The notes beneath the pieces were generated by a model. It saw only the letters and a list, made by a program, of their open reading frames with translations, made no database searches and was not told the DNA's origin. A stretch of DNA of 10,861 nucleotides, taken from the NCBI GenBank assembly GCA_002343425.1, contig DDSO01000149.1, positions 1 to 10,861 on the forward strand, given 5' to 3'. The position numbers were made by a program, and so were the translations under genes. Below are positions 1 through 6,921 of this stretch, one piece after another. The first letter of the stretch is position 1; every line of letters starts with the position of its first letter. This DNA comes from Brevundimonas sp. UBA2388. Lineage in GTDB: Bacteria > Pseudomonadota > Alphaproteobacteria > Caulobacterales > Caulobacteraceae.

Positions 1-67
1 CAAGGTCATGAACAACGACCGGTTTGACCTGACCCTGAAGGAAGAGTTCGGGGCGGCGGCCGCCTAG
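1..67 (+). CDS. katG: Catalase-peroxidase KatG, C-terminal end only
   Basis: Only the last 21 codons and the TAG stop (65-67) are inside the window, read from position 2. The peptide KVMNNDRFDL matches the end of bacterial catalase-peroxidases, where E. coli KatG has KVMNLDRFDL close to its C-terminus; a short EEFGAAAA tail follows. KatG is a haem enzyme that removes hydrogen peroxide by catalase and peroxidase reactions. The identification rests on a short but distinctive tail and is strengthened by the oxyR gene downstream, since OxyR is the usual activator of katG. Here the two genes run in the same direction, 244 bp apart, rather than divergently. The haem-binding and active-site regions lie outside the window and cannot be checked. 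Confidence 0.85.
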   Translation, partial: KVMNNDRFDLTLKEEFGAAAA

Positions 68-77
68 TGGACTGAAA

Positions 78-249
78 GGTTCATCACGACGGACACAACG
101 AAAGGCACAACGGACACGACGGGACCGGTAAAGGGTCCTCAGTCGCGGATTCTCCCGGGGTCATGAGATCGCGGCTTCGCCGCCTTGATTGACCGACCCC
201 GGAACCCGTTGCGTCCGTTGTGACCCCGTTGTGCTCGTTGTGATGAACC
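78..249. repeat. Long imperfect dyad with arms of ~9-bp tandem units
   Basis: This fills most of the katG-oxyR gap. The left arm (78-123) and right arm (205-249) are inverted copies of each other. They share a perfect outer GGTTCATCAC / GTGATGAACC pair and roughly 80% identity overall, with about one gap. Each arm is itself built from related units of about 9 bp (CACGACGGA, CACAACGAA, CACAACGGA, CACGACGGG). The 81-bp centre holds a GCGG-CTTCG-CCGC hairpin (171-183), a partly paired CCGGGGTCA / GACCCCGG-type stem, and one GATTC (148-152). As RNA the element would form a long hairpin beginning 11 bp after the katG stop. It could end or protect the katG transcript, or it could be a dispersed intergenic repeat. 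No coding potential is apparent. Confidence 0.8.
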
Positions 250-296
250 CGCCACCGCCCACAGCATAAGGCTGCTCGATTGCCTTTGGCCAAACG

Positions 297-311
297 ATAG
301 CGGACGCCTAT
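297..311. promoter_or_regulatory. Candidate OxyR half-site abutting the oxyR start
   Basis: ATAG (297-300), seven bases, then CTAT (308-311) matches the outer bases of the E. coli OxyR consensus element ATAG-N7-CTAT. The inner T and A of that consensus are not kept. The site ends directly before the oxyR ATG at 312. A perfect 10-bp palindrome, TTTGGCCAAA (285-294), lies just upstream, but no second good ATAG-N7-CTAT element is seen at the expected spacing. OxyR represses its own gene in E. coli, so occupancy here could block transcription or translation start of oxyR. That role is inferred from position. Confidence 0.4.
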
Positions 312-1208
312 ATGTCGGCCATGCTCCCCACCCTGCGCCAGCTCCAGTATCTCAAGCTTCTGGCCGAACACGCCTCGTTCAGCCGGGCGGCGGAGGCGGC
401 GCATGTGAGCCAGCCCGCGCTGTCCGCCGGGGTGCAGGAGCTGGAGAAGATCCTCGGGGCACCGGTGGTCGAGCGGACGCGCGGAAACATCCAGCTGACC
501 GCCGTCGGGGCCGAGGCCGTGCGGCGCGGCGAGGACGTGCTGGCCCGGACCGAGGATCTGGTCGAGGCGGCGCGCAATGCGGGCAAGCCGCTGTCCGGGC
601 GGTTCCGGCTGGGCGTCATCCCGACGGTTGCGCCCTTCCTGCTGCCGGCCAAGCTGCCGGGGGTGAAGGCCGCATGGCCGGCGCTGCGGCTGTTCATCCG
701 CGAGGATCTGACGCCGCGGCTGATCGCCGGGCTGAAGGCGGGACAGCTGGACGCGGCGGTGATCGCCCTGCCCTATTCGTCCCCCGGCATCGACCATGCC
801 CGTATCGGCGACGACGAAATCCTGGCCGCCGCCCCGGTCGGCCATCCGCTGGCCGGAACCGGGCCGATCCCGGCGGGCTCGCTGAAGGCCGAGGATCTGA
901 TCCTGCTCGAGGACGGCCACTGCCTGCGCGACCACGCCCTCGCCGCCTTCGGCATCGAGCCGCCGCGCGGCGAGGACGTCTTCGCCGCGACCAGCCTGCA
1001 TACGCTGGTGCAGATGGTCTCGGCCGGGCTGGGCGTCAGCTTCCTGCCCGAGATGGCGGTGCGGGCCGGGCTGGCGGACCTGCCCGGCGTGGTGGTGCGG
1101 CCGATCACGGCGAAGGCCCCGCGCCGCGAGATCGTGGTGGCCTGGCGCGCCGGCTCGAGCCGGGCGGCCGAGGCGAGGCTGCTGGCCGAGGCGCTGCGGC
1201 TGGACTGA
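312..1208 (+). CDS. oxyR: LysR-type hydrogen peroxide regulator OxyR (single cysteine)
   Basis: The 298-residue protein is the usual length for the LysR family. It starts with a winged helix-turn-helix (residues about 5-65, with SFSRAAEAAHVSQPALS), followed by a linker helix and a two-lobed sensor domain. OxyR features are clear: IPTV with Thr105 (E. coli Thr100), and LEDGHCLRD around Cys204, which equals the peroxidatic Cys199 of E. coli. In E. coli, Cys199 forms a disulfide with Cys208 when oxidised by H2O2. Here that position is Phe213, and Cys204 is the only cysteine in the protein, so no intramolecular disulfide can form. It follows katG, its usual target. No good Shine-Dalgarno precedes ATG 312, and Met4 is a possible alternative start. 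Family assignment is firm; the activation mode is open. Confidence 0.93.
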   Translation: MSAMLPTLRQLQYLKLLAEHASFSRAAEAAHVSQPALSAGVQELEKILGAPVVERTRGNIQLTAVGAEAVRRGEDVLARTEDLVEAARNAGKPLSGRFRLGVIPTVAPFLLPAKLPGVKAAWPALRLFIREDLTPRLIAGLKAGQLDAAVIALPYSSPGIDHARIGDDEILAAAPVGHPLAGTGPIPAGSLKAEDLILLEDGHCLRDHALAAFGIEPPRGEDVFAATSLHTLVQMVSAGLGVSFLPEMAVRAGLADLPGVVVRPITAKAPRREIVVAWRAGSSRAAEARLLAEALRLD

Positions 1209-1219
1209 GCGCCACTTCA

Positions 1220-1233
1220 TTACGACTCCGTAA
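1220..1233. promoter_or_regulatory. Short inverted repeat TTACG-N4-CGTAA containing GACTC
   Basis: TTACG (1220-1224) and CGTAA (1229-1233) form a perfect 5-bp dyad with a 4-bp spacer. It sits 71 bp upstream of the M16 peptidase start and 11 bp after the oxyR stop. The spacer edge creates GACTC (1224-1228), a GANTC sequence of the kind methylated by CcrM in Caulobacter relatives. It could be an operator for the M16 gene, but its short length also allows chance. Confidence 0.25.
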
Positions 1234-1264
1234 GGTGCGCCGCCTTTCGGCCCTGATAGGGTTC

Positions 1265-1289
1265 GCGCGCCCGCCTTCGCCGGGCGTGC
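1265..1289 (+). other. GC-rich hairpin in the leader of the M16 gene
   Basis: CGCCCG (1268-1273) pairs with CGGGCG (1281-1286) around a 7-base loop. A G-U and two more pairs extend it to about 9 bp. It ends two bases before the GGAG ribosome-binding sequence at 1291-1294. It may be a remnant oxyR terminator (no T-run follows) or a structured leader that affects ribosome access to the M16 start. Confidence 0.3.
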
Positions 1290-1303
1290 CGGAGCCGTGC
1301 CCC

Positions 1304-4192
1304 ATGAAGTCCCGCCTGTTCGCCGCCGCCTCGATCGCCGCCCTGATGCTGGGTGTTTCGGCCTGCGCCACAATGTCCGACTCGGATGTCGCAGCGCGAC
1401 TGGCGGTGGACGCCGCGAACGCCGCCGCGGAAGGGGCCGCCGCTCCGGGGCCCATCGTCGTGCCGCCGCTGGGATTCGCCGAGCGGACGCTGCCGAACGG
1501 GCTACGGGTGTTCACGGCGCGCGACACGAGCACGTCCAATGTCACGGTGCAGGTCTGGTACAAGGTCGGGGCCAAGGACGATCCGGAAGGCCGGTCCGGC
1601 TTCGCCCACATGTTCGAACACCTGATGTTCAAGGCGACGCGGAACCTGCCGCAGGAGACCTTCGACCGCCTGACCGAGGATGTCGGCGGCACCAACAACG
1701 CCTCCACCGGACTGGACCTCACCAACTACTATGAGACCGTGCCGGCCCAGCATCTGGAACGGATGCTGTTCGCCGAGTCCGATCGGATGGGGTCGCTGGT
1801 CGTTGACGAGGCCTCGTTCGAGAGCGAGCGCGACGTGGTCAAGGAGGAGTTCCGCCAGCGCGTGCTGTCGACCCCCTATGGCCGCTTCCAGCGCCTGCAC
1901 TCCCAGGCCTTCATCTTCCAGGACAGCCCCTACCGCCGCCCGGGCATCGGCTCGATCGCCGATCTGGACGCGGCGACCATCGACGACGTCCTGCGCTTCC
2001 ACGAGACCTTCTACCGGCCCGACAACGCCTATCTGATCGTGGCCGGAAATTTCGACCAGGCCCAGCTGGACGGCTGGATCGACCAGTATTTCGGCGGCAT
2101 CGAGAATCCCGATCGTGCCCTGCCCGTGAACAATGTGCCCGAGAGCTTCGGCACGGCGCGCGAGGCGACCTTCTATGGTCCGAACGTGCCGCTGCCGATG
2201 GTGCAGATCACCTGGCCGACCGTGCCCTACAACCATCCCGACCGGGCGGCGCTGGATGTGCTGGACGGCATCCTGTCGACCGGGGAGTCGAGCCGGCTGT
2301 ACCAGTCGCTGGTCTATCGCCAGCAGATCGCCACCTCGGCCACGTCGTCCAACAGCCAGCAGCAGCAGGTCGGGGTGCTGAACACCTCGGCGATCATGAG
2401 CGCCGGCCGGACGCCGGACGAGGGCCTGGCCGCCCTGCGCGCCGAGGTCGCCCGCATACGGGACGAGCCGGTCACCGAGGCCGAACTGGCCGAGGCCAAG
2501 ACCGAGCTGGTGGCCAGCGCCCTGCGCGGGCTGGAGACCATCGATGGCCGGGCCTTCGCGCTGGGCTACACCCTGATCATGACCGGCGACCCGTCCAGCG
2601 CGGACCGCGACGTGGCCAATATCCAGGCCGTGACCGTCGCCGATGTGCAGCGGGTGGCGCGCCAGTATCTGCGCGACGATCGCGCCATCGCCATGCGCTA
2701 TCTGCAGGCCGATGACGAAAATCCGGCCTCGCCGGTGCAGGAGGTGTTCACGGCGCCGATCACCCTGGCCTCGCTGGCCCCCGCGGGCGAGCCGGTGACC
2801 CTGCTGCCGGAAGGCCAGCGCACGCCGCTGCCGCAGCCGGGTCCCGCGGTCGACGCCGCCACGCCGCAGGTGGCGGAGCGCCGTCTGGCCAACGGCATGC
2901 GGGTGCTGGTCGCCCGCAAACCGGGCCTTCCGCTGGTCTCCGCCCGGCTGAGCTTCAACGCCGGCACGTCGGACGACCCGGCGGGCAAGGCGGGCGTCGC
3001 CAACTTCACCGCATCGCTGCTGACCCAGGGAACCGAGAGCCGTTCGGCCCCGGAAATCGCCACCGAGATCGAGCGGCTGGGCGCGAATATCGGCGCGGGC
3101 GCCGGCGTGGACTTCACCAATGTCTTCGCCTCGTCGCCGTCGAACGTCTTCCCCCAGACCATGGCGCTGCTGGCCGATGTGGTGCGCAACCCGGCCTATG
3201 CCGCCGAGGAGCTGGACCGCGAGAAAACCCAGACGCTGAACGGCCTGCGGGTCCAGCTGTCGCAGCCCGGACCGGTGTCCAACCTGGCCGCCGCCCGCGC
3301 GGTGTTTGGCGAGGCGCCCTACGCCCTGCCCGGCTCGGGCACGCCCGGCACCATTCCGGGCCTGACCCGCGACGATCTGGTCGCCTTCCATGGTGGCCGC
3401 TACCGGCCCAGTCAGGCGACGCTGGTCTTCTCCGGCGACATCACGCCCGAGGCGGCCTACGCCCTGGCCGAGGAGGCGTTCGGCGACTGGCGCGATCCGG
3501 CGGGAACCGTGGCGACGATCGACGATCCGGCCGGGGCGCTGGTCGCGCCGCGCATCATCGTCATCGACCAGCCCGGCGCCGGTCAGGCAGCGGTCGTCGC
3601 GGCCCTGCGCGGCATCGCCCGCACGGACGAGGACTATTTCCCCCTGCTGGTCGGCAACGCCCTGATGGGCGGCGGATTCTCGGCGCGTCTGAACCAGGAG
3701 ATCCGGATCAAGCGCGGCCTGTCCTACGGGGCCGGTTCGGGCCTCGGCGTGCGCGAGGACGAGGGCATCCTCACGGCCTCGGCCCAGACCCGGAATGACG
3801 CCGTGCCCGAGGTCGCCGAGCTGATCCTGGCGGAGATCACCCGCCTGTCGGCGACCACCGCCACCGAGGCCGAACTGGCGCCGCGCCGCGCGACCCTGAT
3901 CGGCTCGTTCGGACGTCAGCTCGAGACCGTCGACGGTCTGGGTGGTCTGGTGGCCAATCTGGCGCTGTACGGCCTGCCACTGACCAACCTGGCCAGCTAC
4001 GATGACGATGTGAACGGCGTGACCCCGGAGGCCATCCGGGCCGCGGCGGCGGAACATCTGCCCGCCTCGAGCGCCAGCCTGGTCATCGTCGGCGACGCCT
4101 CGGTGTTCCTGACCGCGCTGCGGGCGAAATACCCGAATATCGAGGTGGTGCCGCTGTCGAGCCTGAACATCGACTCGGTCAGGCTGAGGTAG
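1304..4192 (+). CDS. M16 (pitrilysin/insulinase) family zinc protease, tandem two-half lipoprotein
   Basis: The 962-residue protein begins with a lipoprotein signal peptide: MKSR, a hydrophobic stretch, then lipobox VSAC with Cys21 as the lipid site, so it is probably anchored in the outer membrane facing the periplasm. The N-terminal M16 half (about 57-480) has the inverted zinc motif HMFEH (His102, Glu105, His106), with the third ligand Glu181 or Glu182 at the expected distance. The C-terminal half (about 500-950) repeats the fold (RRLANGMRVLVA resembles RTLPNGLRVFTA) but lacks HXXEH. It keeps the substrate-binding Arg804/Tyr808 pair in RGLSYG. This catalytic-plus-inactive arrangement is normal for long M16 proteins, which degrade peptides held inside a chamber. 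ATG 1304 has GGAG at 1291-1294, and the signal peptide fixes the start. The substrate is unknown. Confidence 0.93.
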   Translation: MKSRLFAAASIAALMLGVSACATMSDSDVAARLAVDAANAAAEGAAAPGPIVVPPLGFAERTLPNGLRVFTARDTSTSNVTVQVWYKVGAKDDPEGRSGFAHMFEHLMFKATRNLPQETFDRLTEDVGGTNNASTGLDLTNYYETVPAQHLERMLFAESDRMGSLVVDEASFESERDVVKEEFRQRVLSTPYGRFQRLHSQAFIFQDSPYRRPGIGSIADLDAATIDDVLRFHETFYRPDNAYLIVAGNFDQAQLDGWIDQYFGGIENPDRALPVNNVPESFGTAREATFYGPNVPLPMVQITWPTVPYNHPDRAALDVLDGILSTGESSRLYQSLVYRQQIATSATSSNSQQQQVGVLNTSAIMSAGRTPDEGLAALRAEVARIRDEPVTEAELAEAKTELVASALRGLETIDGRAFALGYTLIMTGDPSSADRDVANIQAVTVADVQRVARQYLRDDRAIAMRYLQADDENPASPVQEVFTAPITLASLAPAGEPVTLLPEGQRTPLPQPGPAVDAATPQVAERRLANGMRVLVARKPGLPLVSARLSFNAGTSDDPAGKAGVANFTASLLTQGTESRSAPEIATEIERLGANIGAGAGVDFTNVFASSPSNVFPQTMALLADVVRNPAYAAEELDREKTQTLNGLRVQLSQPGPVSNLAAARAVFGEAPYALPGSGTPGTIPGLTRDDLVAFHGGRYRPSQATLVFSGDITPEAAYALAEEAFGDWRDPAGTVATIDDPAGALVAPRIIVIDQPGAGQAAVVAALRGIARTDEDYFPLLVGNALMGGGFSARLNQEIRIKRGLSYGAGSGLGVREDEGILTASAQTRNDAVPEVAELILAEITRLSATTATEAELAPRRATLIGSFGRQLETVDGLGGLVANLALYGLPLTNLASYDDDVNGVTPEAIRAAAAEHLPASSASLVIVGDASVFLTALRAKYPNIEVVPLSSLNIDSVRLR

Positions 4193-4202
4193 GCCTCAGG
4201 CC
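4182..4202. terminator. Hairpin spanning the two convergent stop codons
   Basis: CTGAGG (4184-4189) and CCTCAG (4194-4199) pair around the loop TAGG, and a one-base bulge allows the outer GG/CC bases to pair as well. The loop contains the TAG stop of the M16 gene (4190-4192), and the right arm contains the stop of the convergent serine protease gene (4196-4198, reverse strand). It could work as a compact bidirectional terminator, but neither side has a T-run. Confidence 0.35.
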
Positions 4203-5026
4203 GACAGACACACGACCTGCGCGACCCGCAGGTCGCGGCGCAGGTCGTCGGCGACCAGTCCGTAGTTGTCGACGGTGACGAGGCGGCCGGTGAGCGGTTC
4301 GTCGGCCTTCTGCACCCCGCGGATGGCCGGGCCGAAGGTGTCGGGCGAGGTGGTGTAGATGCGGCCGCGGCGCGGGCTTTCGGCGATGGTGACGCCGATG
4401 GCGCGGCCCTGGCGATCCAGCACCGGCGCCCCTGACAGGCCGGCGAGGGTGCCGCCCAGACCGTCGGTGCGGCCGACCTCGGCCCAGGCGAGAACCGGCT
4501 CATCGCGCTGGCCGCGACCCCGCACCCTGAGCGTCTCGCGACCCAGCAGGCGCGAGGCGACCTCGCCCGCCCGCGCCTGGGGGTAGCCGGGATGGAATCC
4601 GCGCTGTCCGGCGCGAAGGCCGTGAGAAGCCATCACCGGAACCGCGTCCGGGCCGCCCCGCGTCAACAGGACGGCGATATCGGCGCGGGGCGCCAGCCGC
4701 ACGTCAGCAGCGATCGCGCGACCGCCCCCGACAAGGATGGCGGGCCGACGGCATCCCTCGACCACATGGCGAGCCGTGACCCAGCGGCCCTCACGCGAGA
4801 TCGAGAAGGCGGTGCCGGAGGCGGGCTGGAACGGGATGTCCGGGGCGTTGACCGTGACGGCGGGGTCAAAGGGGGTGATCGGACCCAGCAGGGCGCCCTC
4901 GACCTCGTCGGGCGGCGGCGGCGCCGGGGGGGCGTCCGCGTTCTCGCGCAACCGGAGCGACCAGATGACCAGCACGCCGACGACCAGCGAATAGACGAGC
5001 CAGTCGGGTGGTCTCGGGAAGGCCAC
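4196..5026 (-). CDS. Membrane-anchored trypsin-like serine protease
   Basis: The 276-residue protein has one N-terminal transmembrane segment (about residues 9-26), a proline-rich spacer (about 32-40), and then a chymotrypsin-fold domain, probably periplasmic. The apparent catalytic triad is His87 in VTARHVV, Asp116 in RADIAVL and Ser198 in GLSGAPV. These contexts resemble DegP/HtrA-like S1 proteases, but there is no PDZ domain. Only two cysteines are present (92 and 273), which could form a disulfide joining the His loop to the C-terminus. The start is GTG at 5026, just 4 bp after the DUF350 stop, so the pair is very likely co-transcribed and perhaps translationally coupled. It converges on the M16 gene with 3 bp between stops. 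The fold is clear; the substrate is unknown. Confidence 0.85.
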   Translation of the reverse strand: MAFPRPPDWLVYSLVVGVLVIWSLRLRENADAPPAPPPPDEVEGALLGPITPFDPAVTVNAPDIPFQPASGTAFSISREGRWVTARHVVEGCRRPAILVGGGRAIAADVRLAPRADIAVLLTRGGPDAVPVMASHGLRAGQRGFHPGYPQARAGEVASRLLGRETLRVRGRGQRDEPVLAWAEVGRTDGLGGTLAGLSGAPVLDRQGRAIGVTIAESPRRGRIYTTSPDTFGPAIRGVQKADEPLTGRLVTVDNYGLVADDLRRDLRVAQVVCLSA

Positions 5027-5030
5027 GGCC

Positions 5031-5474
5031 TCAGCCCGTCAGGGCGGCGGCGAGGATCAGGGCGGTCGACAGCTTGGCCCCGACCAGCAGAACCGCGGCG
5101 GCGACCTCACCCTCGCGGATGCGTTGCGGCAGTCCGGTCAGCAGCAGGTCCACGATGCGGAAGGCGAGAAGCTGCAGCACCACGGTGGCGACACCCCACA
5201 GGGCGATATCCTTGAGCGAGGTCGAGACACTGAGGCTGACGGCGAGGGGAATCGCGAGGCCGACAAGAACGCCGGAGAAGGCCACGGCGGCGGCGGCGTT
5301 GCCCTCGCGGATCAGGGCGATTTCCTTCCAGGGCGTGAACAGGGCGTAGAGGATCGCCCCGACGGCCAGCAGGGCCAGCGTCACGCCGAGGTGCGCCAGG
5401 GTGGTCGGGAAGCCGGTCGCGAAGGCCTGGACCTCAGCGCTTTCGAGCACGGTGTTTAGGGACGTCGAAGCCAT
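5031..5474 (-). CDS. DUF350 family inner-membrane protein
   Basis: The 147-residue protein is highly hydrophobic, with four predicted membrane segments (about 22-47, 58-82, 85-111 and 120-146). It shows the internal duplication typical of DUF350: an IREGNAAAAV segment before helix 2 matches an IREGEVAAAV segment before helix 4. The biochemical function of DUF350 proteins is unknown. ATG at 5474 is chosen; a reading from TTG 5525 would add 17 hydrophilic residues with no support. It is the first gene of a two-gene unit with the serine protease, ending 4 bp before the protease start, which suggests that the two act in the same membrane process. A heptamer-dyad repeat separates it from rlmN upstream, so it may have its own promoter. 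Confidence 0.8.
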   Translation of the reverse strand: MASTSLNTVLESAEVQAFATGFPTTLAHLGVTLALLAVGAILYALFTPWKEIALIREGNAAAAVAFSGVLVGLAIPLAVSLSVSTSLKDIALWGVATVVLQLLAFRIVDLLLTGLPQRIREGEVAAAVLLVGAKLSTALILAAALTG

Positions 5475-5533
5475 GGTTGTCCGGTTGAATAAGCCCCATC
5501 GACGATTGCCCGGTTTTTGCCTCAATCCGCAAG

Positions 5534-5570
5534 AGGGACGGGGACACAGTTGGTGAAGAAGTGTGTCTGG
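5534..5570. repeat. Short REP-like dyad (GACACA...TGTGTC)
   Basis: A GGGACGGGGACACAG stretch is followed 13 bases later by TGTGTCTGG. GACACA (5543-5548) and TGTGTC (5562-5567) are perfect inverted arms. The G-rich foot followed by a small stem resembles REP-type palindromes dispersed in many bacterial genomes. It lies next to heptamer-dyad copy 1, in the upstream region of the DUF350 gene. Only one copy is in the window, so its repetitive nature is inferred. Confidence 0.4.
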
Positions 5571-5576
5571 GGAGGA

Positions 5577-5690
5577 AGTGGCGAGTGGCTAGTGGTAAGT
5601 GGCTGGCCGACCGTTGTGCGACGGTGCGGGCCGCGCCGCCCTTCCGCCGCCAGCGAAGCGGCGATCACTAACCACTAGCCACTAGCCACC
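5577..5690. repeat. Heptamer-arm dyad repeat, copy 1
   Basis: The left arm is four tandem heptamers, AGTGGCG AGTGGCT AGTGGTA AGTGGCT (5577-5604). The right arm (5665-5690) is the inverted version, CACTAACCACTAGCCACTAG and onward. The centre has a CCGT/ACGG mini-hairpin and the shared asymmetric core GCCGCCCTTCCGC. The right arm ends one base before the rlmN stop (5692-5694 on the reverse strand), so the element forms the start of the rlmN 3' untranslated region, between rlmN and the DUF350 gene. Transcribed in either direction it would give a long hairpin. Confidence 0.88.
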
Positions 5691-5691
5691 A

Positions 5692-6849
5692 TCAGGCCGC
5701 TTCGGCCGCCGCCTTGCGCAGCGCCGAGGCCCGCACCTTCTCGCTCTCGGACTTGAGCTGGCCGCAGGCGGCGAGGATGTCGCGGCCGCGCGGAGTGCGG
5801 ATCGGGCTGGCGTAGCCGGCCTTGTTGAGGATGGCGGCGAACCGCTCGATCGTCTTCCAGTCCGAACACTCATAGTCCGTGCCGGGCCAGGGGTTGAACG
5901 GAATGAGGTTCACCTTGGCGGGAATGCCCTCGATCAGTTTGAGCAGGGCGCGGGCCTCTTCCGGGCTGTCGTTGACGCCCTTGAGCATGACGTATTCGAA
6001 CGTCACGCGGCGGGCGTTGGAGAGGCCGGGATAGGCGCGGATGCCGGCCATCAGCTGTTCGAGATCGTATTTCTTGTTCAGCGGCACCAGCACGTCGCGC
6101 AGGGCGTCGTTGGTGGCGTGCAGGCTGATCGCCAGCATGGCCTGGGTGCGGGTTCCCAGTTCGTCGAGCTGCGGCACCACGCCCGAGGTCGAGACGGTGA
6201 TCCGGCGGCGCGACAGGGCGATGCCCTCGTTGTCGCTGATGATGTCGATGGCGTCGGCGACATGGTCCAGATTGTAGAGCGGCTCGCCCATGCCCATGAA
6301 GACGATGTTGGACAGGCGGCGGTCTTCCTTGGGTGACGGCCATTCCTCGAGGTCGTCGCGGGCGACCTGGACCTGGGCCACGATCTCGGCGGCGGTCAGG
6401 TTGCGGACCAGCTTCTGGGTGCCGGTGTGGCAGAAGGTGCAGTTGAGGGTGCAGCCGACCTGCGACGACACGCAAAGGGCCCCCGCGCGGCCGACATCGG
6501 GAATGTAGACGGTCTCGATCTCGATGCCCGGGGCGGTGCGGATCAGCCATTTGCGGGTGCCGTCCTTCGATACCTGGCGCTCGACGATCTCGGGCCGGGC
6601 GAGGGTGAAGGCGGCGGCGAGTTTCGCCTGGGTGTCCCTGGCGATGTTGCTCATCGCGGCGAAGTCGGTGACGCCGTAGTGGTGGATCCAGCCCCACACC
6701 TGCGAGGCGCGCATCTTGGCCTTTTCCGGCGGGCAGATGTCGGCGTCGATCAGCGCCTGACGCAGGCCCGCGCGCGTCAGACCGGACAGGTTGACGGGGG
6801 TCGCCGGCTTTGCGGCGGACGTGCGGGAAAGGTCGAGCGTCAGGCTCAA
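5692..6849 (-). CDS. rlmN: Dual-specificity rRNA/tRNA adenine-C2 methyltransferase RlmN
   Basis: RlmN is a radical-SAM enzyme that methylates C2 of A2503 in 23S rRNA and of A37 in some tRNAs, in the cytoplasm. The 385-residue protein has an N-terminal domain with the [11 protein letters not shown] motif (about 50-60). The radical-SAM cluster motif CTLNCTFC (Cys133, Cys137, Cys140) is followed by HTG, and MGMGEP lies at 185-190. Both catalytic cysteines are present: Cys126 in LCVSSQVG (E. coli Cys118) and Cys362 in AACGQL (E. coli Cys355, the one methylated during catalysis). The start is TTG at 6849 with AGGA seven bases upstream on the reverse strand; no in-frame ATG is close. Heptamer-dyad repeats flank the gene on both sides. 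The length is typical for the family. Confidence 0.96.
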   Translation of the reverse strand: MSLTLDLSRTSAAKPATPVNLSGLTRAGLRQALIDADICPPEKAKMRASQVWGWIHHYGVTDFAAMSNIARDTQAKLAAAFTLARPEIVERQVSKDGTRKWLIRTAPGIEIETVYIPDVGRAGALCVSSQVGCTLNCTFCHTGTQKLVRNLTAAEIVAQVQVARDDLEEWPSPKEDRRLSNIVFMGMGEPLYNLDHVADAIDIISDNEGIALSRRRITVSTSGVVPQLDELGTRTQAMLAISLHATNDALRDVLVPLNKKYDLEQLMAGIRAYPGLSNARRVTFEYVMLKGVNDSPEEARALLKLIEGIPAKVNLIPFNPWPGTDYECSDWKTIERFAAILNKAGYASPIRTPRGRDILAACGQLKSESEKVRASALRKAAAEAA

Positions 6850-6879
6850 GGCGGCATCCTGTGGGCGAGGGAGGCGCGG

Positions 6880-6907
6880 CTTATAACACAGATCGGGCTG
6901 GTTTTAA
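6880..6907 (-). promoter_or_regulatory. Candidate rlmN promoter
   Basis: On the reverse strand, TTAAAA (6902-6907), a 16-bp spacer and TATAAG (6880-6885) resemble a -35/-10 pair (4/6 and 5/6 matches to the general sigma-70 consensus). This is among the few AT-rich spots in the region. It would start transcription about 25 bp before the TTG start of rlmN, downstream of heptamer-dyad copy 2, making rlmN independent of the metallopeptidase gene. Confidence 0.4.
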
Positions 6908-6921
6908 GGCGGGGAGGAAGC

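Noticed and set aside
280..301. TTGCCT followed by GATAGC as the oxyR promoter
   Set aside because: The spacing between the hexamers is only 10 bp, too short for a normal -35/-10 pair, and the -10 match is poor.
674..1303. Extending the M16 protein upstream to an ATG at 674
   Set aside because: The extra 210 codons overlap oxyR in another frame and read as low-complexity Arg/Gly/Ala. ATG 1304 starts a clear lipoprotein signal peptide and has GGAG upstream.
1502..4057. An 851-codon open frame on the reverse strand inside the M16 gene
   Set aside because: It is antisense to a well-supported M16 protease. The translation is rich in Arg, Gly, Gln and Asp, with no recognisable domain, as expected from the complement of a high-GC gene.
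5475..5525. Start of the DUF350 gene at TTG 5525
   Set aside because: The added 17 residues are hydrophilic and unlike the family N-terminus; ATG 5474 gives the usual size.
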